Source: Bacteriovoracaceae bacterium (GTDB lineage Bacteria > Bdellovibrionota > UBA1018). From it: 20,295 nt of DNA. The position numbers and the translations under genes were made by a program. Of the stretch, positions 7,126 to 13,962 are shown in pieces (positions within the stretch are counted from its first letter, which is position 1; every line of letters begins with the position of its first letter). The notes beneath the pieces were generated by a model. The model was given only the letters and a program-made list of their open reading frames with translations, did not search any database and was not told the DNA's origin. Location: the NCBI GenBank assembly GCA_947446835.1, contig CANFHS010000008.1, positions 1-20,295 of the forward strand. The letters are read 5' to 3'.

Positions 7126-7133
7126 TGACGTCA
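7126..7133. promoter_or_regulatory. TGACGTCA palindrome within a GTCA-rich cluster
   Basis: A perfect 8-bp palindrome lies in the divergent intergenic region, flanked by further GTCA half-sites at 7121-7124 and 7136-7139. Together they read GTCATT, GTCACC, GTCATT at close spacing. This suggests a transcription factor site for the protease gene, about 115 bases upstream of its start. No factor can be named. Confidence 0.3.
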
Positions 7134-7151
7134 CCGTCATTTTGTCCCCGC

Positions 7152-7193
7152 AGGCCAGAACTTGGACACCAGGTGTCGAATTCCTGGACAGCT
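7152..7193. promoter_or_regulatory. 33-bp imperfect palindrome in the divergent protease/HExxH intergenic region
   Basis: CCAGAACTTGGACACC (7155-7170) and GGTGTCGAATTCCTGG (7172-7187) are inverted copies with 13 of 16 pairs matching around one central base. The core GACACC-A-GGTGTC is perfect. The right half contains the 17-mer TGTCGAATTCCTGGACA (7174-7190), a TGTC-N9-GACA palindrome followed by GCTG, very like the copy at 4190-4206. It lies 43-84 bases before the ATG at 7236 and could serve as an operator for one or both divergent genes. The rest of the intergenic region shows no clear -35/-10 pair. Confidence 0.5.
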
Positions 7194-7235
7194 GACTTCT
7201 GTTAAACGTCGAGAGTAGAGCGCCGATAGGACCTT

Positions 7236-8162
7236 ATGCGGGTCACTCCAATCCGGGGACTCTTCGCGGGTCTCTGGCTTCTCCTGTCGCTCAGCTCGGC
7301 CGTTTCACGCGGCAGCGAGACGGTCGAACCGCGCTCATCCGCGTCCCCCCTGACAGACGCCATCCGGGTGCTGGAAAAGGTGCCTTCCGGGAGGGCCATC
7401 CTGGAGCGGGCCTGCGCGCGGTTCGGTGAGGCGGCCCCCGCCGGACTGGTCCGCATCTTCCGCTGGGGCAATGTTTCCAGGACCGACGCCGTCCTGACCC
7501 GCCACTTCAACCCCGGAACCCGCACCGAGGTCCGGGAGCGCATCGTGACCGTTTTCCTGAAGCGGAACCAGGGGCTGGAGGAGCTGGTCCTGGACCTCGC
7601 CCACGAGCTGACCCATGCCGTGGGCGAGCCCGAGTGGGACCCCTACGACCCGTCCTTGACCGCGGGCCGGTACATCCGCGCCTCGATCGAAGGTCCCGGG
7701 GGAGAGGTCGATGCCATGGTTTCCGAGTGCCGAGTCAGCCTCGAGCTTTCGGCCCGTTACGGCACCTCCTCGAAGCGCTGCAGCCGCTACCGGAGCGCGC
7801 GTTCCCGGGGCGGAGTGGACCGCCAGAAGGTCCGCAACGACTTTTACCGGGTGGGCGCCTGGAAGGCCCAGCTTCAGCGCGAGCTGGGCGCCGAGTTCAG
7901 CGGATTTCCCGACCTGAGCGGGGCAAGCCCGCTGCTGTTCTCCTCGACCGGCAATGCGCCTTACCCGCTGGCGCTGCTGCGGGAATTCCACGAGATCAGC
8001 GGCATCGCCTGTGACAACTCGCGCCCTCGCCTGGAAGTGCTTGCAACGGGCCGCACGCCGGCCAGCTTGTCCGAAGCGAACCGCCAGGCGCTCAGCCTGT
8101 TCCTGGCGCGGCGGTGCTCGGCACAGGGCACAGGCGTTGCAGTTTTCAGCTCCCATAAGTGA
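7236..8162 (+). CDS. exported HExxH protein, probable zinc metallopeptidase
   Basis: The 308-residue protein starts at an ATG preceded by AGGA at five bases. Residues 1-24 (MRVTPIRGLFAGLWLLLSLS onward) form a Sec signal peptide. The motif LAHELTHAVGE gives His123, Glu124 and His127, the zinc-binding HExxH. GGEVDAM about 30 residues later offers Glu157 as a third ligand, as in gluzincin peptidases. Several Cys residues (60, 164, 182 and two near the C-terminus) may form disulfides. No other domain is recognised, and the second half is charged and helical. The next gene starts nine bases after the stop, so the two are probably co-transcribed. It diverges from the S8 protease. The zinc peptidase role is inferred from the motif alone; some HELTH-containing proteins are non-proteolytic. 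Confidence 0.85.
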   Translation: MRVTPIRGLFAGLWLLLSLSSAVSRGSETVEPRSSASPLTDAIRVLEKVPSGRAILERACARFGEAAPAGLVRIFRWGNVSRTDAVLTRHFNPGTRTEVRERIVTVFLKRNQGLEELVLDLAHELTHAVGEPEWDPYDPSLTAGRYIRASIEGPGGEVDAMVSECRVSLELSARYGTSSKRCSRYRSARSRGGVDRQKVRNDFYRVGAWKAQLQRELGAEFSGFPDLSGASPLLFSSTGNAPYPLALLREFHEISGIACDNSRPRLEVLATGRTPASLSEANRQALSLFLARRCSAQGTGVAVFSSHK

Positions 8163-8171
8163 GGGCTGATC

Positions 8172-8471
8172 ATGAGTATCCTTGGCTGGGTTTTATTCGG
8201 CTTTGTGGTGGGTCTGATTGCGCGCGCCTTGATGCCTGGGCGTGACCCTCTCGGGCTGATCGGGACCACCGTCCTGGGCATCGTCGGGGCCCTGCTGGGG
8301 GGCTGGGTGGGCCAGGCGCTGGGCTGGTATGGGCCCACGGACGGCGCCGGCTTCGTGAGCGCGACCCTGGGCGCGATCGTGGTGCTGCTCATCTACAATG
8401 CCGTGGTCCGTCGACGCCGAGTGCCGGGGCGTCCGTCCAGCCGCGGACGGGATGTGGACCGCGCGGCCTGA
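8172..8471 (+). CDS. GlsB/YeaQ/YmgE-family small membrane protein
   Basis: The 99-residue protein has three predicted membrane helices: about 4-20 (LGWVLFGFVVGLIARALMPG), 28-50 (glycine-rich, LGIVGALLGGWVG) and 60-76. A basic, disordered tail follows (RRRRVPGRPSSRGRDVDRAA). The sequence FGFVVGLIARALMPGRDP followed by GxxGTTVLGIVGALLGGW is the hallmark of the transglycosylase-associated protein family, inner-membrane proteins often tied to stress response whose molecular function is unproven. The family is usually about 80-90 residues, and the extra length is the basic tail. GAGGG before the ATG is a good ribosome binding site. It sits directly behind the exported HExxH gene. Confidence 0.92.
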   Translation: MSILGWVLFGFVVGLIARALMPGRDPLGLIGTTVLGIVGALLGGWVGQALGWYGPTDGAGFVSATLGAIVVLLIYNAVVRRRRVPGRPSSRGRDVDRAA

Positions 8472-8560
8472 GCGCAGGATCACCCTGATTTCCAAAGCCT
8501 TTCAATGGGTTGGTGTGACTCAGGTCACCCTGGCTGCAGTTCCTGCCGGATGGCTGTCCA

Positions 8561-8589
8561 TTGCTGAGCTGGGGTTTCTCCCCTAAACT
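8561..8589 (+). promoter_or_regulatory. possible promoter for the small gene ending at 8971
   Basis: TTGCTG (8561-8566) and TAAACT (8584-8589) are separated by 17 bases. The match is moderate. The -35 box coincides with the most upstream possible TTG start of the following open frame, which argues for the downstream start at 8636. Confidence 0.35.
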
Positions 8590-8635
8590 GGAGAGGTACC
8601 TGACGCTTCAAGCAAACCCGGAAGGAAACTTCGAC

Positions 8636-8971
8636 TTGAACCTCGTGTTGCGTTGGAAGGCCCTGAGCGGTGACGTGCTGATTCCTCGGGGGGAGTACTC
8701 CGTGGCGGTCAACCGTGACCAATCCATGATCACGCTCCACGGGCATGGATCGGATTTCAAGATTCCCGCACTGAAGCGCCCTACCAAGGCCAAGGTCAAG
8801 CAGGTGCGCCTGGTGTTTCAGCCCTCCCTCGGCGCCGCGACCTGGATCCTGTCGGTCTGCACGCCTCCCAACGTCGAGTGGTTCTGCCACCTCAAGGTGG
8901 TCAACCAGGAAGACGAGCGCGAAAAGGCCAAGGAGAAGGAACGTCTCCGGCTGCTTCGCATCGGCCGCTGA
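8636..8971 (+). CDS. small beta-rich protein of unknown function
   Basis: The frame is open from 8519, and there is no ATG near its front. I favour the TTG at 8636, which has AAGGA nine bases before it and lies downstream of a possible promoter. The TTG at 8561 would add 25 residues (containing RYLTLQANPEG) and cannot be excluded. The 111-residue product alternates beta strands (LVLRWKALSGDVLIPRGEYSVAV, MITLHGHGSDFKIPAL), has a Lys-rich middle and two Cys residues, and ends in a highly charged helix (EDEREKAKEKERLRLLRIGR). No signal peptide, no membrane helix, no family recognised. It is followed by a strong terminator. Confidence 0.75.
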   Translation: MNLVLRWKALSGDVLIPRGEYSVAVNRDQSMITLHGHGSDFKIPALKRPTKAKVKQVRLVFQPSLGAATWILSVCTPPNVEWFCHLKVVNQEDEREKAKEKERLRLLRIGR

Positions 8972-9011
8972 GAGCCCGCAGGCTTGCGGCATGCGCGGCA
9001 AGCCGGAAAGC

Positions 9012-9056
9012 AAAAGGCCCCGGCACCCAGGGTGCCGAGGCCTTTCAGACTTTTTT
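9012..9056. terminator. bidirectional intrinsic terminator between convergent genes
   Basis: AAAGGCC-C-CGGCACC (9013-9027) pairs with GGTGCCG-A-GGCCTTT (9031-9045), a 15-position stem with one mismatch and a CAG loop. TTTTTT follows at 9051-9056 for the plus strand. On the minus strand the stem ends in CCTTTT, which would serve the ribosomal protein operon ending at 9071. Confidence 0.85.
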
Positions 9057-9070
9057 CCTGGACCGGGCGA

Positions 9071-9355
9071 TCAGCCGCGGCGGCTCTTCAGGATGCGCCG
9101 TTTGGCGTTCTGAAGGCGCTCCGACAGGTGCTCCTCGCGGACCGAGAAGAGAGCCGGAGTGATGCCACCCATCTTGTCGATGGTCTTGATGGCGTGGGTC
9201 GACAGACGCAGCGTCAGCGTCTGCTGCAGCTCCGGAATCAGGTACTTCTTGGAGTGCAGGTTCGGAACCCAGCGGGTCCGGGTCTTGATGTTCGAGTGGC
9301 TGACCAGGTTGCCGGTCGTCGGGCGCTTGCCCGTCAGTTCACAGACGCGAGCCAT
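9071..9355 (-). CDS. rpmB: 50S ribosomal protein L28 (bL28)
   Basis: The 94-residue protein begins MARVCELTGKRPTTGNLVSHSNIKTRTRW, the L28 signature, and continues with LHSKKYLIPELQQTLTLRLSTHAIKTIDKMGG. It has a single Cys (Cys5), so it is the form without zinc-binding CxxC pairs. It is part of the large ribosomal subunit near the exit-site region. It starts two bases after the rplX stop, so it is the last gene of the rpmF-rplX-rpmB transcript, which ends at the terminator at 9012-9056. Identity is secure. Confidence 0.97.
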   Translation of the reverse strand: MARVCELTGKRPTTGNLVSHSNIKTRTRWVPNLHSKKYLIPELQQTLTLRLSTHAIKTIDKMGGITPALFSVREEHLSERLQNAKRRILKSRRG

Positions 9356-9357
9356 GA

Positions 9358-9705
9358 TTATTTCCTTCCTGCCTTGGCTTCCGTGATCTCCTGGCCGGTC
9401 GTCTTGGCGACGCGGGTCCGGGTGATCTTGCCTTCTTTGTCTTTGGACTGCTTGATGCCCACGCGGGTGGGTTTGCCCTGGCCGTCCAGCAGCATGACTT
9501 TCGAGTAGTGGATCGGGCGTTCTTCGCTCAGCACGCCGCCCTGCGGATTCTTCTGGGAGGGCTTCACGTGCTTCTTGCGCACGTTCACGCCTTCCACCAG
9601 GACGCGCAGGTCCTTCAGGCTCACCTTGAGAACCTTGCCCGACTTGCCTTTGTCGGAGCCGGAGATCACGGTGACGAGGTCACCCTTCTTGATTTTGAGT
9701 TTCAT
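9358..9705 (-). CDS. rplX: 50S ribosomal protein L24 (uL24)
   Basis: The 115-residue protein opens MKLKIKKGDLVTVISGSDKG with the KOW motif (KKGDLVTVISGSDKGKSGKV). It continues with the L24 landmarks VEGVNVRKKHVKPSQKNPQGG and the final SKVMLLDGQGKPTRV. Most bacterial L24 proteins are about 100-105 residues; this one has a short Lys/Thr-rich extension. uL24 binds 23S rRNA early in 50S assembly. In most bacteria rplX lies in the spc operon between rplN and rplE. Here it lies between rpmF (13 bases upstream) and rpmB (2 bases downstream). A second rplX may or may not exist elsewhere in the genome. Confidence 0.97.
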   Translation of the reverse strand: MKLKIKKGDLVTVISGSDKGKSGKVLKVSLKDLRVLVEGVNVRKKHVKPSQKNPQGGVLSEERPIHYSKVMLLDGQGKPTRVGIKQSKDKEGKITRTRVAKTTGQEITEAKAGRK

Positions 9706-9718
9706 ACTTCACCTTGCC

Positions 9719-9898
9719 TCAGGCCTTGCGGGCGACGACGCCCTTGGTGAGACATTTGCCGCAGATCCGGTGAGCGCGGATCTGGTCGCCGCATTCGGGG
9801 CAGGAGGTCAGCGTGAAGCTTTCCTCGAGCTTGTAGGCGGCCGAAAACCGTCTCATGTTCCGGCGGCTTCTCGAAATTTTCTTTTTAGGTGTTGCCAT
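9719..9898 (-). CDS. rpmF: 50S ribosomal protein L32 (bL32)
   Basis: The protein is 59 residues from the ATG at 9896-9898, chosen because AAGGAAG precedes it and MATPKKKISRSRRNMRR is the canonical L32 N-terminus. The open frame continues 26 codons upstream without coding character. CPEC and CGKC (CPECGDQIRAHRICGKC) form the zinc-ribbon version of L32. It is the first gene of the rpmF-rplX-rpmB unit, about 90 bases downstream of a predicted promoter. rpmF usually neighbours yceD, plsX or fabH, none of which is seen here. Confidence 0.97.
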   Translation of the reverse strand: MATPKKKISRSRRNMRRFSAAYKLEESFTLTSCPECGDQIRAHRICGKCLTKGVVARKA

Positions 9899-9997
9899 GG
9901 TTCTTCCTTCTTTATCACTTCGCGGAGGCCGTCGCCCGGGGGCGCTCCTGACCCTGCCGCTATCGGCGCTGTACAAACGACGCGTTCGAGAGAGGAG

Positions 9998-10026
9998 GTG
10001 ATAATCGTTAGCCGGTTGACTTTCAA
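9998..10026 (-). promoter_or_regulatory. promoter of the rpmF-rplX-rpmB operon
   Basis: On the minus strand, TTGAAA (10021-10026) and TATCAC (9998-10003) are exactly 17 bases apart. Transcription would start near 9990, giving a leader of about 90 nt before the rpmF ATG. Confidence 0.5.
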
Positions 10027-10092
10027 GCTCAGAATCTCAGGAAATTTCAGATTCCGGCCTGGAGCTCCGGCAGTGCCCGGGGGTCAGCCAAT

Positions 10093-10131
10093 AAAAAAAC
10101 CGACAGACCCGAGGGGCATGCCGGTTTTTTT
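10093..10131 (-). terminator. intrinsic terminator downstream of tRNA-Leu
   Basis: On the minus strand AAAAAAACCG (10131-10122) pairs with CGGTTTTTTT (10102-10093) around a 19-base loop, and the 3' arm itself is the T-run. It lies just after the tRNA 3' end and would end the tRNA transcript, and possibly that of the upstream outer-membrane protein gene. Confidence 0.75.
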
Positions 10132-10138
10132 GGAAAAA

Positions 10139-10223
10139 TGGTGCGGTCGACTGGACTTGAACCAGCACGCCTTGCGGCATACGCCCCTCAAACGTACGTG
10201 TCTACCAATTCCACCACGACCGC
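10139..10223 (-). tRNA. tRNA-Leu (anticodon GAG)
   Basis: The minus strand folds as a class II tRNA. The acceptor GCGGTCG pairs with CGACCGC, the discriminator is A, and CCA is encoded. The D arm contains GGTAGACAC. The anticodon stem TACGT/GCGTA encloses the loop TTGAGGG with anticodon GAG, which reads CUC and CUU. A long variable arm with GC pairing (TGCCGCAAGGCG) and the T arm CTGG-TTCAAGT-CCAG follow. The long variable arm and anticodon agree on leucine. It lies 44 bases downstream of the outer-membrane protein gene on the same strand and is followed by a terminator. Confidence 0.96.
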
Positions 10224-10267
10224 ACGAAACTTCCGGGTAAAACCGAGGGGAAATCAGGATTAACGGC

Positions 10268-11281
10268 TCAGAACTCAAACCGCAAGCCGAAAAAGTAGGT
10301 ATTCCCGGTGAGCTGGATCAGGGCGTCTTCCCCGGTCAGTTGGTGCATTTCGGCCACCAGGTAGCTGCGCATGACCCCGTGATTGGCATAAAAACCGGCC
10401 GCAGCCCCGGGATCCAGCACGTTCAGCAGCAGCATGGCCCCCAGAACCGGCCCCTGGACGTTGAATGAGCCTGTCGAACCATCGGCCAGGGAATAGCGCC
10501 AACGGGCCATTTCAAAGCCCACCACGGGAACCAGGGGCTGCTCGCGGAACCACCGGGCCTGGTACCGGATCTGCCCGCCCCAGGACCACAGGGCCAGCTT
10601 CGAGGAGGTGGCGTTCGTGGTTTCGAAGATGGGGTAAGCGGACAGCTGGGCCCCGATCGAGACCACGCCAACCCCCTGAAGGAACTGGGGCTGGTACTCG
10701 GCCGAAAGCTGGAACCCGCGCACGACGGTCGAACCCAGGTCGGGAATCGTGGAATCGGCGCTGACCCCCCGGGAAGAGCCGACCAGTTCCACGCCGATGG
10801 CGGGCCGAGAGCGCTGATAAAGCGGCACCCGGGGGTTGTACCGGGTGGAAACCGGAGGGGCCGTCGGGGCAGGGGCAGGAGGGGCCTCGGCCATCACGGG
10901 CTCCTGGGCAGGCGCGGGAACGGCCTCGGCTCGAGCAGGAGGCGCAGCCTCCACCACGGCTGGGGCGGGCGGAGTCGGGGCGGCAGGAGTGGGCTCGGGC
11001 TTGGCCTCAACGACTGGAGGCGCGGGCTTGGTCTCGGCTACCGCCGGGGGGGCGGACTTTTCCTCGACCACTGGAGTCTGAGTCTCGCCCACAGGGGATG
11101 CGGGGGCTGCCTCGGTGACAGGTCCAGTGGGAGGGGGCGGGGGCACCGGGTCCGGTATGGAAGGAGCGGCAGCGCCCAGGTCAATGGGGGCGGTCGGAGG
11201 AATGGACTCGCTGGCCCAGGCCGGCCAAGTTGCCCCGATCACCAGCCCAGCCCCAATCCATCGAACCCAGTGCTGCTTCAT
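10268..11281 (-). CDS. outer-membrane beta-barrel protein with Pro/Ala-rich linker
   Basis: The protein is 337 residues from the ATG at 11279-11281. A GTG 27 bases upstream would add nine residues, but the signal peptide (MKQHWVRWIGAGLVIGATWP, ending near AWA) starts at the ATG. Residues about 28-145 are a low-complexity linker of Pro, Ala, Glu, Val and Lys repeats (APPVVEAKPEP, PPAPAVVEAAPP), probably periplasmic and extended. Residues about 159-337 are alternating strands with aromatic ends (RPAIGVELVG, GFQLSAEYQPQF, GQIRYQARWF, TYFFGLRFEF) and a C-terminal Phe, as in BAM-assembled barrels. No OmpA peptidoglycan motif follows. It resembles small barrels of the OmpW/OmpA type in size. No ligand or function can be assigned. 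Confidence 0.85.
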   Translation of the reverse strand: MKQHWVRWIGAGLVIGATWPAWASESIPPTAPIDLGAAAPSIPDPVPPPPPTGPVTEAAPASPVGETQTPVVEEKSAPPAVAETKPAPPVVEAKPEPTPAAPTPPAPAVVEAAPPARAEAVPAPAQEPVMAEAPPAPAPTAPPVSTRYNPRVPLYQRSRPAIGVELVGSSRGVSADSTIPDLGSTVVRGFQLSAEYQPQFLQGVGVVSIGAQLSAYPIFETTNATSSKLALWSWGGQIRYQARWFREQPLVPVVGFEMARWRYSLADGSTGSFNVQGPVLGAMLLLNVLDPGAAAGFYANHGVMRSYLVAEMHQLTGEDALIQLTGNTYFFGLRFEF

Positions 11282-11325
11282 GCTCCCATTGTAAGGCGGA
11301 GCCGACACCGGGCAACTTCTTTCGG

Positions 11326-11354
11326 TCTATAAGGTTCGCATATCCTCTGCCGAA
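11326..11354 (-). promoter_or_regulatory. weak candidate promoter for the outer-membrane protein gene
   Basis: On the minus strand TTCGGC (11349-11354) and TATAGA (11326-11331) are 17 bases apart, in the 95-bp gap between the livF stop and the outer-membrane protein ATG. The -35 is poor. I see no intrinsic terminator for livF in this gap. Confidence 0.28.
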
Positions 11355-11376
11355 GAAGCGGCCCAGGACCAGCGAC

Positions 11377-12114
11377 TCATTCGCCGAGATAAGCCTTGCG
11401 AACCTCGTCGGAGGCCAGAAGCTGGCGGGCGGGGCCCGACAGGGTGACATGGCCCGTCTCCAGGACCACGCCCTGGTGGGCGATCTGGAGCGCCTGGAGC
11501 GCGTTCTGTTCGACCAGGAGCACGGTCTTGCCGTCCCGGTTGATCATCTGCACGATCTCGAAGATCTTCTCGATGATCTGCGGGGCCAGGCCCAGGCTGG
11601 GCTCGTCCAAAAGCAGCAGGTCGGGGTGGCCCATCAGCGCGCGGCCGATGGCCAGCATCTGCTGCTCACCGCCGGACAGGGTGCCGGCGTTCTGCTTGCG
11701 GCGCTCCTTGAGGCGGGGAAACAGGTCAAAGATATGCGCCAGGTCATCGTCGTACGACTTGGGGTCGGGCGCCGCCCAGGCGCCCAGATCCAGGTTTTCC
11801 TCGACCGAGAGGTTGAGGAAGATGCCGCGTCCTTCGGGCGCCTGGCAGATCCGTTTGCGGACGATGAGGTGAGGAGGAAGGTTCGAAATGACCTCGCCCC
11901 GGTAGGTCACGCGGCCCGACTGGCAACGCACCAGACCCGACACGGCCCGCAGGCTGGTGGTCTTGCCGGCGCCGTTGGCGCCGATCAGGGTCACGATTTC
12001 GCCCCGTTTCACCTCGAAAGAAACGTTCCGGATGGCCTGGATGGCGCCGTACGAAACCGAAACATCCTCGAACTTGAGCAGGACTTCGCCTGCCTTGCTT
12101 GCGGTCTCAGCCAT
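11377..12114 (-). CDS. livF: branched-chain amino acid ABC transporter ATP-binding protein LivF
   Basis: The protein is 245 residues from the ATG at 12112-12114. The frame opens 12 codons earlier inside livG, but MAETASKAGEVLLKFEDVSVSYG is the normal N-terminus, and this start overlaps the livG stop by eight bases. It is one of the two cytoplasmic ATPases driving uptake of Leu/Ile/Val. Visible motifs are Walker A GANGAGKTT (45-53), the LivF-typical Q-loop ICQAPEGRGIF, signature LSGGEQQ (146-152), Walker B LLLLDEP (166-172) with catalytic Glu171, and VEQN in place of the usual switch-His motif, as in LivF proteins generally. It is the last gene of the liv operon. Confidence 0.96.
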   Translation of the reverse strand: MAETASKAGEVLLKFEDVSVSYGAIQAIRNVSFEVKRGEIVTLIGANGAGKTTSLRAVSGLVRCQSGRVTYRGEVISNLPPHLIVRKRICQAPEGRGIFLNLSVEENLDLGAWAAPDPKSYDDDLAHIFDLFPRLKERRKQNAGTLSGGEQQMLAIGRALMGHPDLLLLDEPSLGLAPQIIEKIFEIVQMINRDGKTVLLVEQNALQALQIAHQGVVLETGHVTLSGPARQLLASDEVRKAYLGE

Positions 12115-12907
12115 GGCTTTCAGACGCCGCCTTTCCCAGATACGCTTCAATGACTTTCGGGTTCCGCTGGATTTCCTGCGGGGTTCCCTCGGCGATCTTG
12201 ACGCCGTAATCGAGCACCGCGATGCGCTCGCAGATTCCCATCACCAGCTTCATGTCGTGCTCGATGAGCACGATGGTCATGCCGAACTTGTCGCGGATGT
12301 GGCGGATGGTATCCATGAGCGAGGCCGTTTCCTGCCCGTTCATGCCGGCAGCCGGCTCGTCCAGCAGCAGGATCCGGGCGCCCGTGGCCATGGCGCGCGC
12401 GATCTCCAGGCGACGCTGGTCGCCGTAGGGAAGATTCCGGGCCATTTCCTGGGCGCGCGAGTCCAGCTGGAAGATCTTCAGCAGCTGGAGCGCCTTGGCC
12501 TCGATGGCTTCCTCGTTGACCACCACGTTCCGGGACCGGAGCACGGCAGGCACGATGCCGAAGCGCTTGCCCTTGGGATCCTGGTCCATGGCGATCCGGA
12601 TGTTGTCCAGCACCGAAAGGTCCTTGAACAGGCGGATGTTCTGGAAGGTCCGGGCCAGGCCGGCGCGAGTGATGTCGTACGGACGCAGACCCACCAGCTC
12701 CTGGCCGAAGGCGGTGATCCAGCCCGAAGTGGGACGGTACACACCGGTCAGCATATTGAAGGCCGTGGTCTTGCCGGCGCCGTTCGGGCCGATCAGGCCG
12801 AAGATCGAGCCCACCGGGATCTCGAGCGAAAGCTCGGAAACGGCGCGCAGGCCGCCGAACTGCATGGTCAATGAACGCGCGTGGAGCGCCACCTGGTTCT
12901 GGCTCAT
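12107..12907 (-). CDS. livG: branched-chain amino acid ABC transporter ATP-binding protein LivG
   Basis: The 266-residue product contains Walker A GPNGAGKTT (40-48), the Q-loop ARTFQNIRLF with Gln89, the LivG-type signature LPYGDQRRLEIARA (from 159), Walker B LLLDEP (180-185) and the switch His217 in LIEHDMK. The family signature LPYG-x-QRR distinguishes LivG from LivF. With LivF it forms the ATPase heterodimer that binds LivH and LivM. The ATG overlaps the livM stop in an ATGA, and its own stop overlaps livF. Length and all motifs are normal, so it is expected to be functional. Confidence 0.96.
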   Translation of the reverse strand: MSQNQVALHARSLTMQFGGLRAVSELSLEIPVGSIFGLIGPNGAGKTTAFNMLTGVYRPTSGWITAFGQELVGLRPYDITRAGLARTFQNIRLFKDLSVLDNIRIAMDQDPKGKRFGIVPAVLRSRNVVVNEEAIEAKALQLLKIFQLDSRAQEMARNLPYGDQRRLEIARAMATGARILLLDEPAAGMNGQETASLMDTIRHIRDKFGMTIVLIEHDMKLVMGICERIAVLDYGVKIAEGTPQEIQRNPKVIEAYLGKAASESHG

Positions 12908-13959
12908 CGGATGATCCCCTCTGCGCGTCCCTGGGGCAGACGGCCGCGGCGCAGGCGGGCCGGCAGGAGGTCGCCGATCTCGCGGGTGCCGAAGATGCCG
13001 TTGGGACGGGTCAGCATCAGCACGATCAGCATCAGGGCGTAGATCACCATGCGGTAGTCCAGCTGCGTGATGCCCGAATCCTTGAGGTAACGGAGCGCCT
13101 CGCGGATGAAGGTCAGGAACACGGCGGCGAAGATGGAACCCGAGATGGAGCCCATGCCACCGAGCACCACCATGATGATGATCTCGAAGCTGCGGTTGAA
13201 ATCGAAAGTCTGCGGATTGAGGTAACGCAGGTAATGGGCGAACAGGCCACCCGCGACACCGGCAAAGAAGGCACCGATGACGAAGGCGCGGACCTTGGCC
13301 CGGGTGGTGTTGACCCCCATGGCTTCGGCAGCGATCTCATCCTCACGGACGGACAGGAACTCGCGTCCGTGCGACGAATTCACCAGGCGCCACACCACGA
13401 AGGTGGTGAAAACCACCCAGCTGAACACCCAGCCGAACGACGAAAGCGCCGGGATGTTCGGCAAACCGCGCGCACCACCGATGGCGTTCACGTTCAGGAT
13501 CACCACGCGGATGATCTCGCCGAATCCCAGCGTCACGATGGCCAGGTAGTCGCCCTTGAGCCGCAGCGACGGCAGGCCCACGAGGTAGCCGGCAGCTCCG
13601 GCCACGATGCCTCCCAGCAGGAGCACCCCGATGAAGACGAGCTCGCCCGACATCCCCTGCAGCAACGCAGGTTCACGTTCGGCCAGGAAAAGCGTGATGA
13701 AGGCCGCGGTGTAACCGCCGATGGACATGAAACCCGCGTGCCCCATCGAGAATTGGCCCGTGAAACCGTTCACCAGGTTCAGGCTCACGGCGAGCACCAC
13801 GTTGATGCCGGCATACATCAAAATCGTGAAAAAATAGGGGTCCAGGTCACCTACCAGCGTGAACTGGAGGATCCAGACCAGGGCCAGGGCCGCCAGCCAC
13901 TTCCATGCGGCGACAAATCCGTGGGCACCACCGGGATGAGTCAGGGGAAACTGCGACAT
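12904..13959 (-). CDS. livM: branched-chain amino acid ABC transporter permease LivM
   Basis: The 351-residue inner-membrane protein has about eight to ten hydrophobic segments. It carries the BPD_transp_2 signatures NLVNGFTGQFSMGHAGFMSIGGY, LRLKGDYLAIVTLGFGEIIR and VVLGGMGSISGSIFAAVFLT. The second of these contains the LivM-type EAA-like loop that contacts the ATPases. It forms the translocation pore with LivH. The start is the ATG at 13957-13959, three bases after the livH stop. The C-terminus (PARLRRGRLPQGRAEG) is basic and cytoplasmic. Confidence 0.95.
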   Translation of the reverse strand: MSQFPLTHPGGAHGFVAAWKWLAALALVWILQFTLVGDLDPYFFTILMYAGINVVLAVSLNLVNGFTGQFSMGHAGFMSIGGYTAAFITLFLAEREPALLQGMSGELVFIGVLLLGGIVAGAAGYLVGLPSLRLKGDYLAIVTLGFGEIIRVVILNVNAIGGARGLPNIPALSSFGWVFSWVVFTTFVVWRLVNSSHGREFLSVREDEIAAEAMGVNTTRAKVRAFVIGAFFAGVAGGLFAHYLRYLNPQTFDFNRSFEIIIMVVLGGMGSISGSIFAAVFLTFIREALRYLKDSGITQLDYRMVIYALMLIVLMLTRPNGIFGTREIGDLLPARLRRGRLPQGRAEGIIR

Positions 13960-13962
13960 GCG

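Noticed and set aside
9994..10003. AGGAGGTGAT, a perfect Shine-Dalgarno-like string on the plus strand
   Set aside because: No start codon follows at proper spacing with a sensible frame. The bases belong to the -10 region of the minus-strand rpmF promoter.
10139..10223. tRNA-Leu as a possible integration site for a mobile element
   Set aside because: No integrase beside it, no repeat of the tRNA 3' end seen nearby, and both flanks hold ordinary chromosomal genes.
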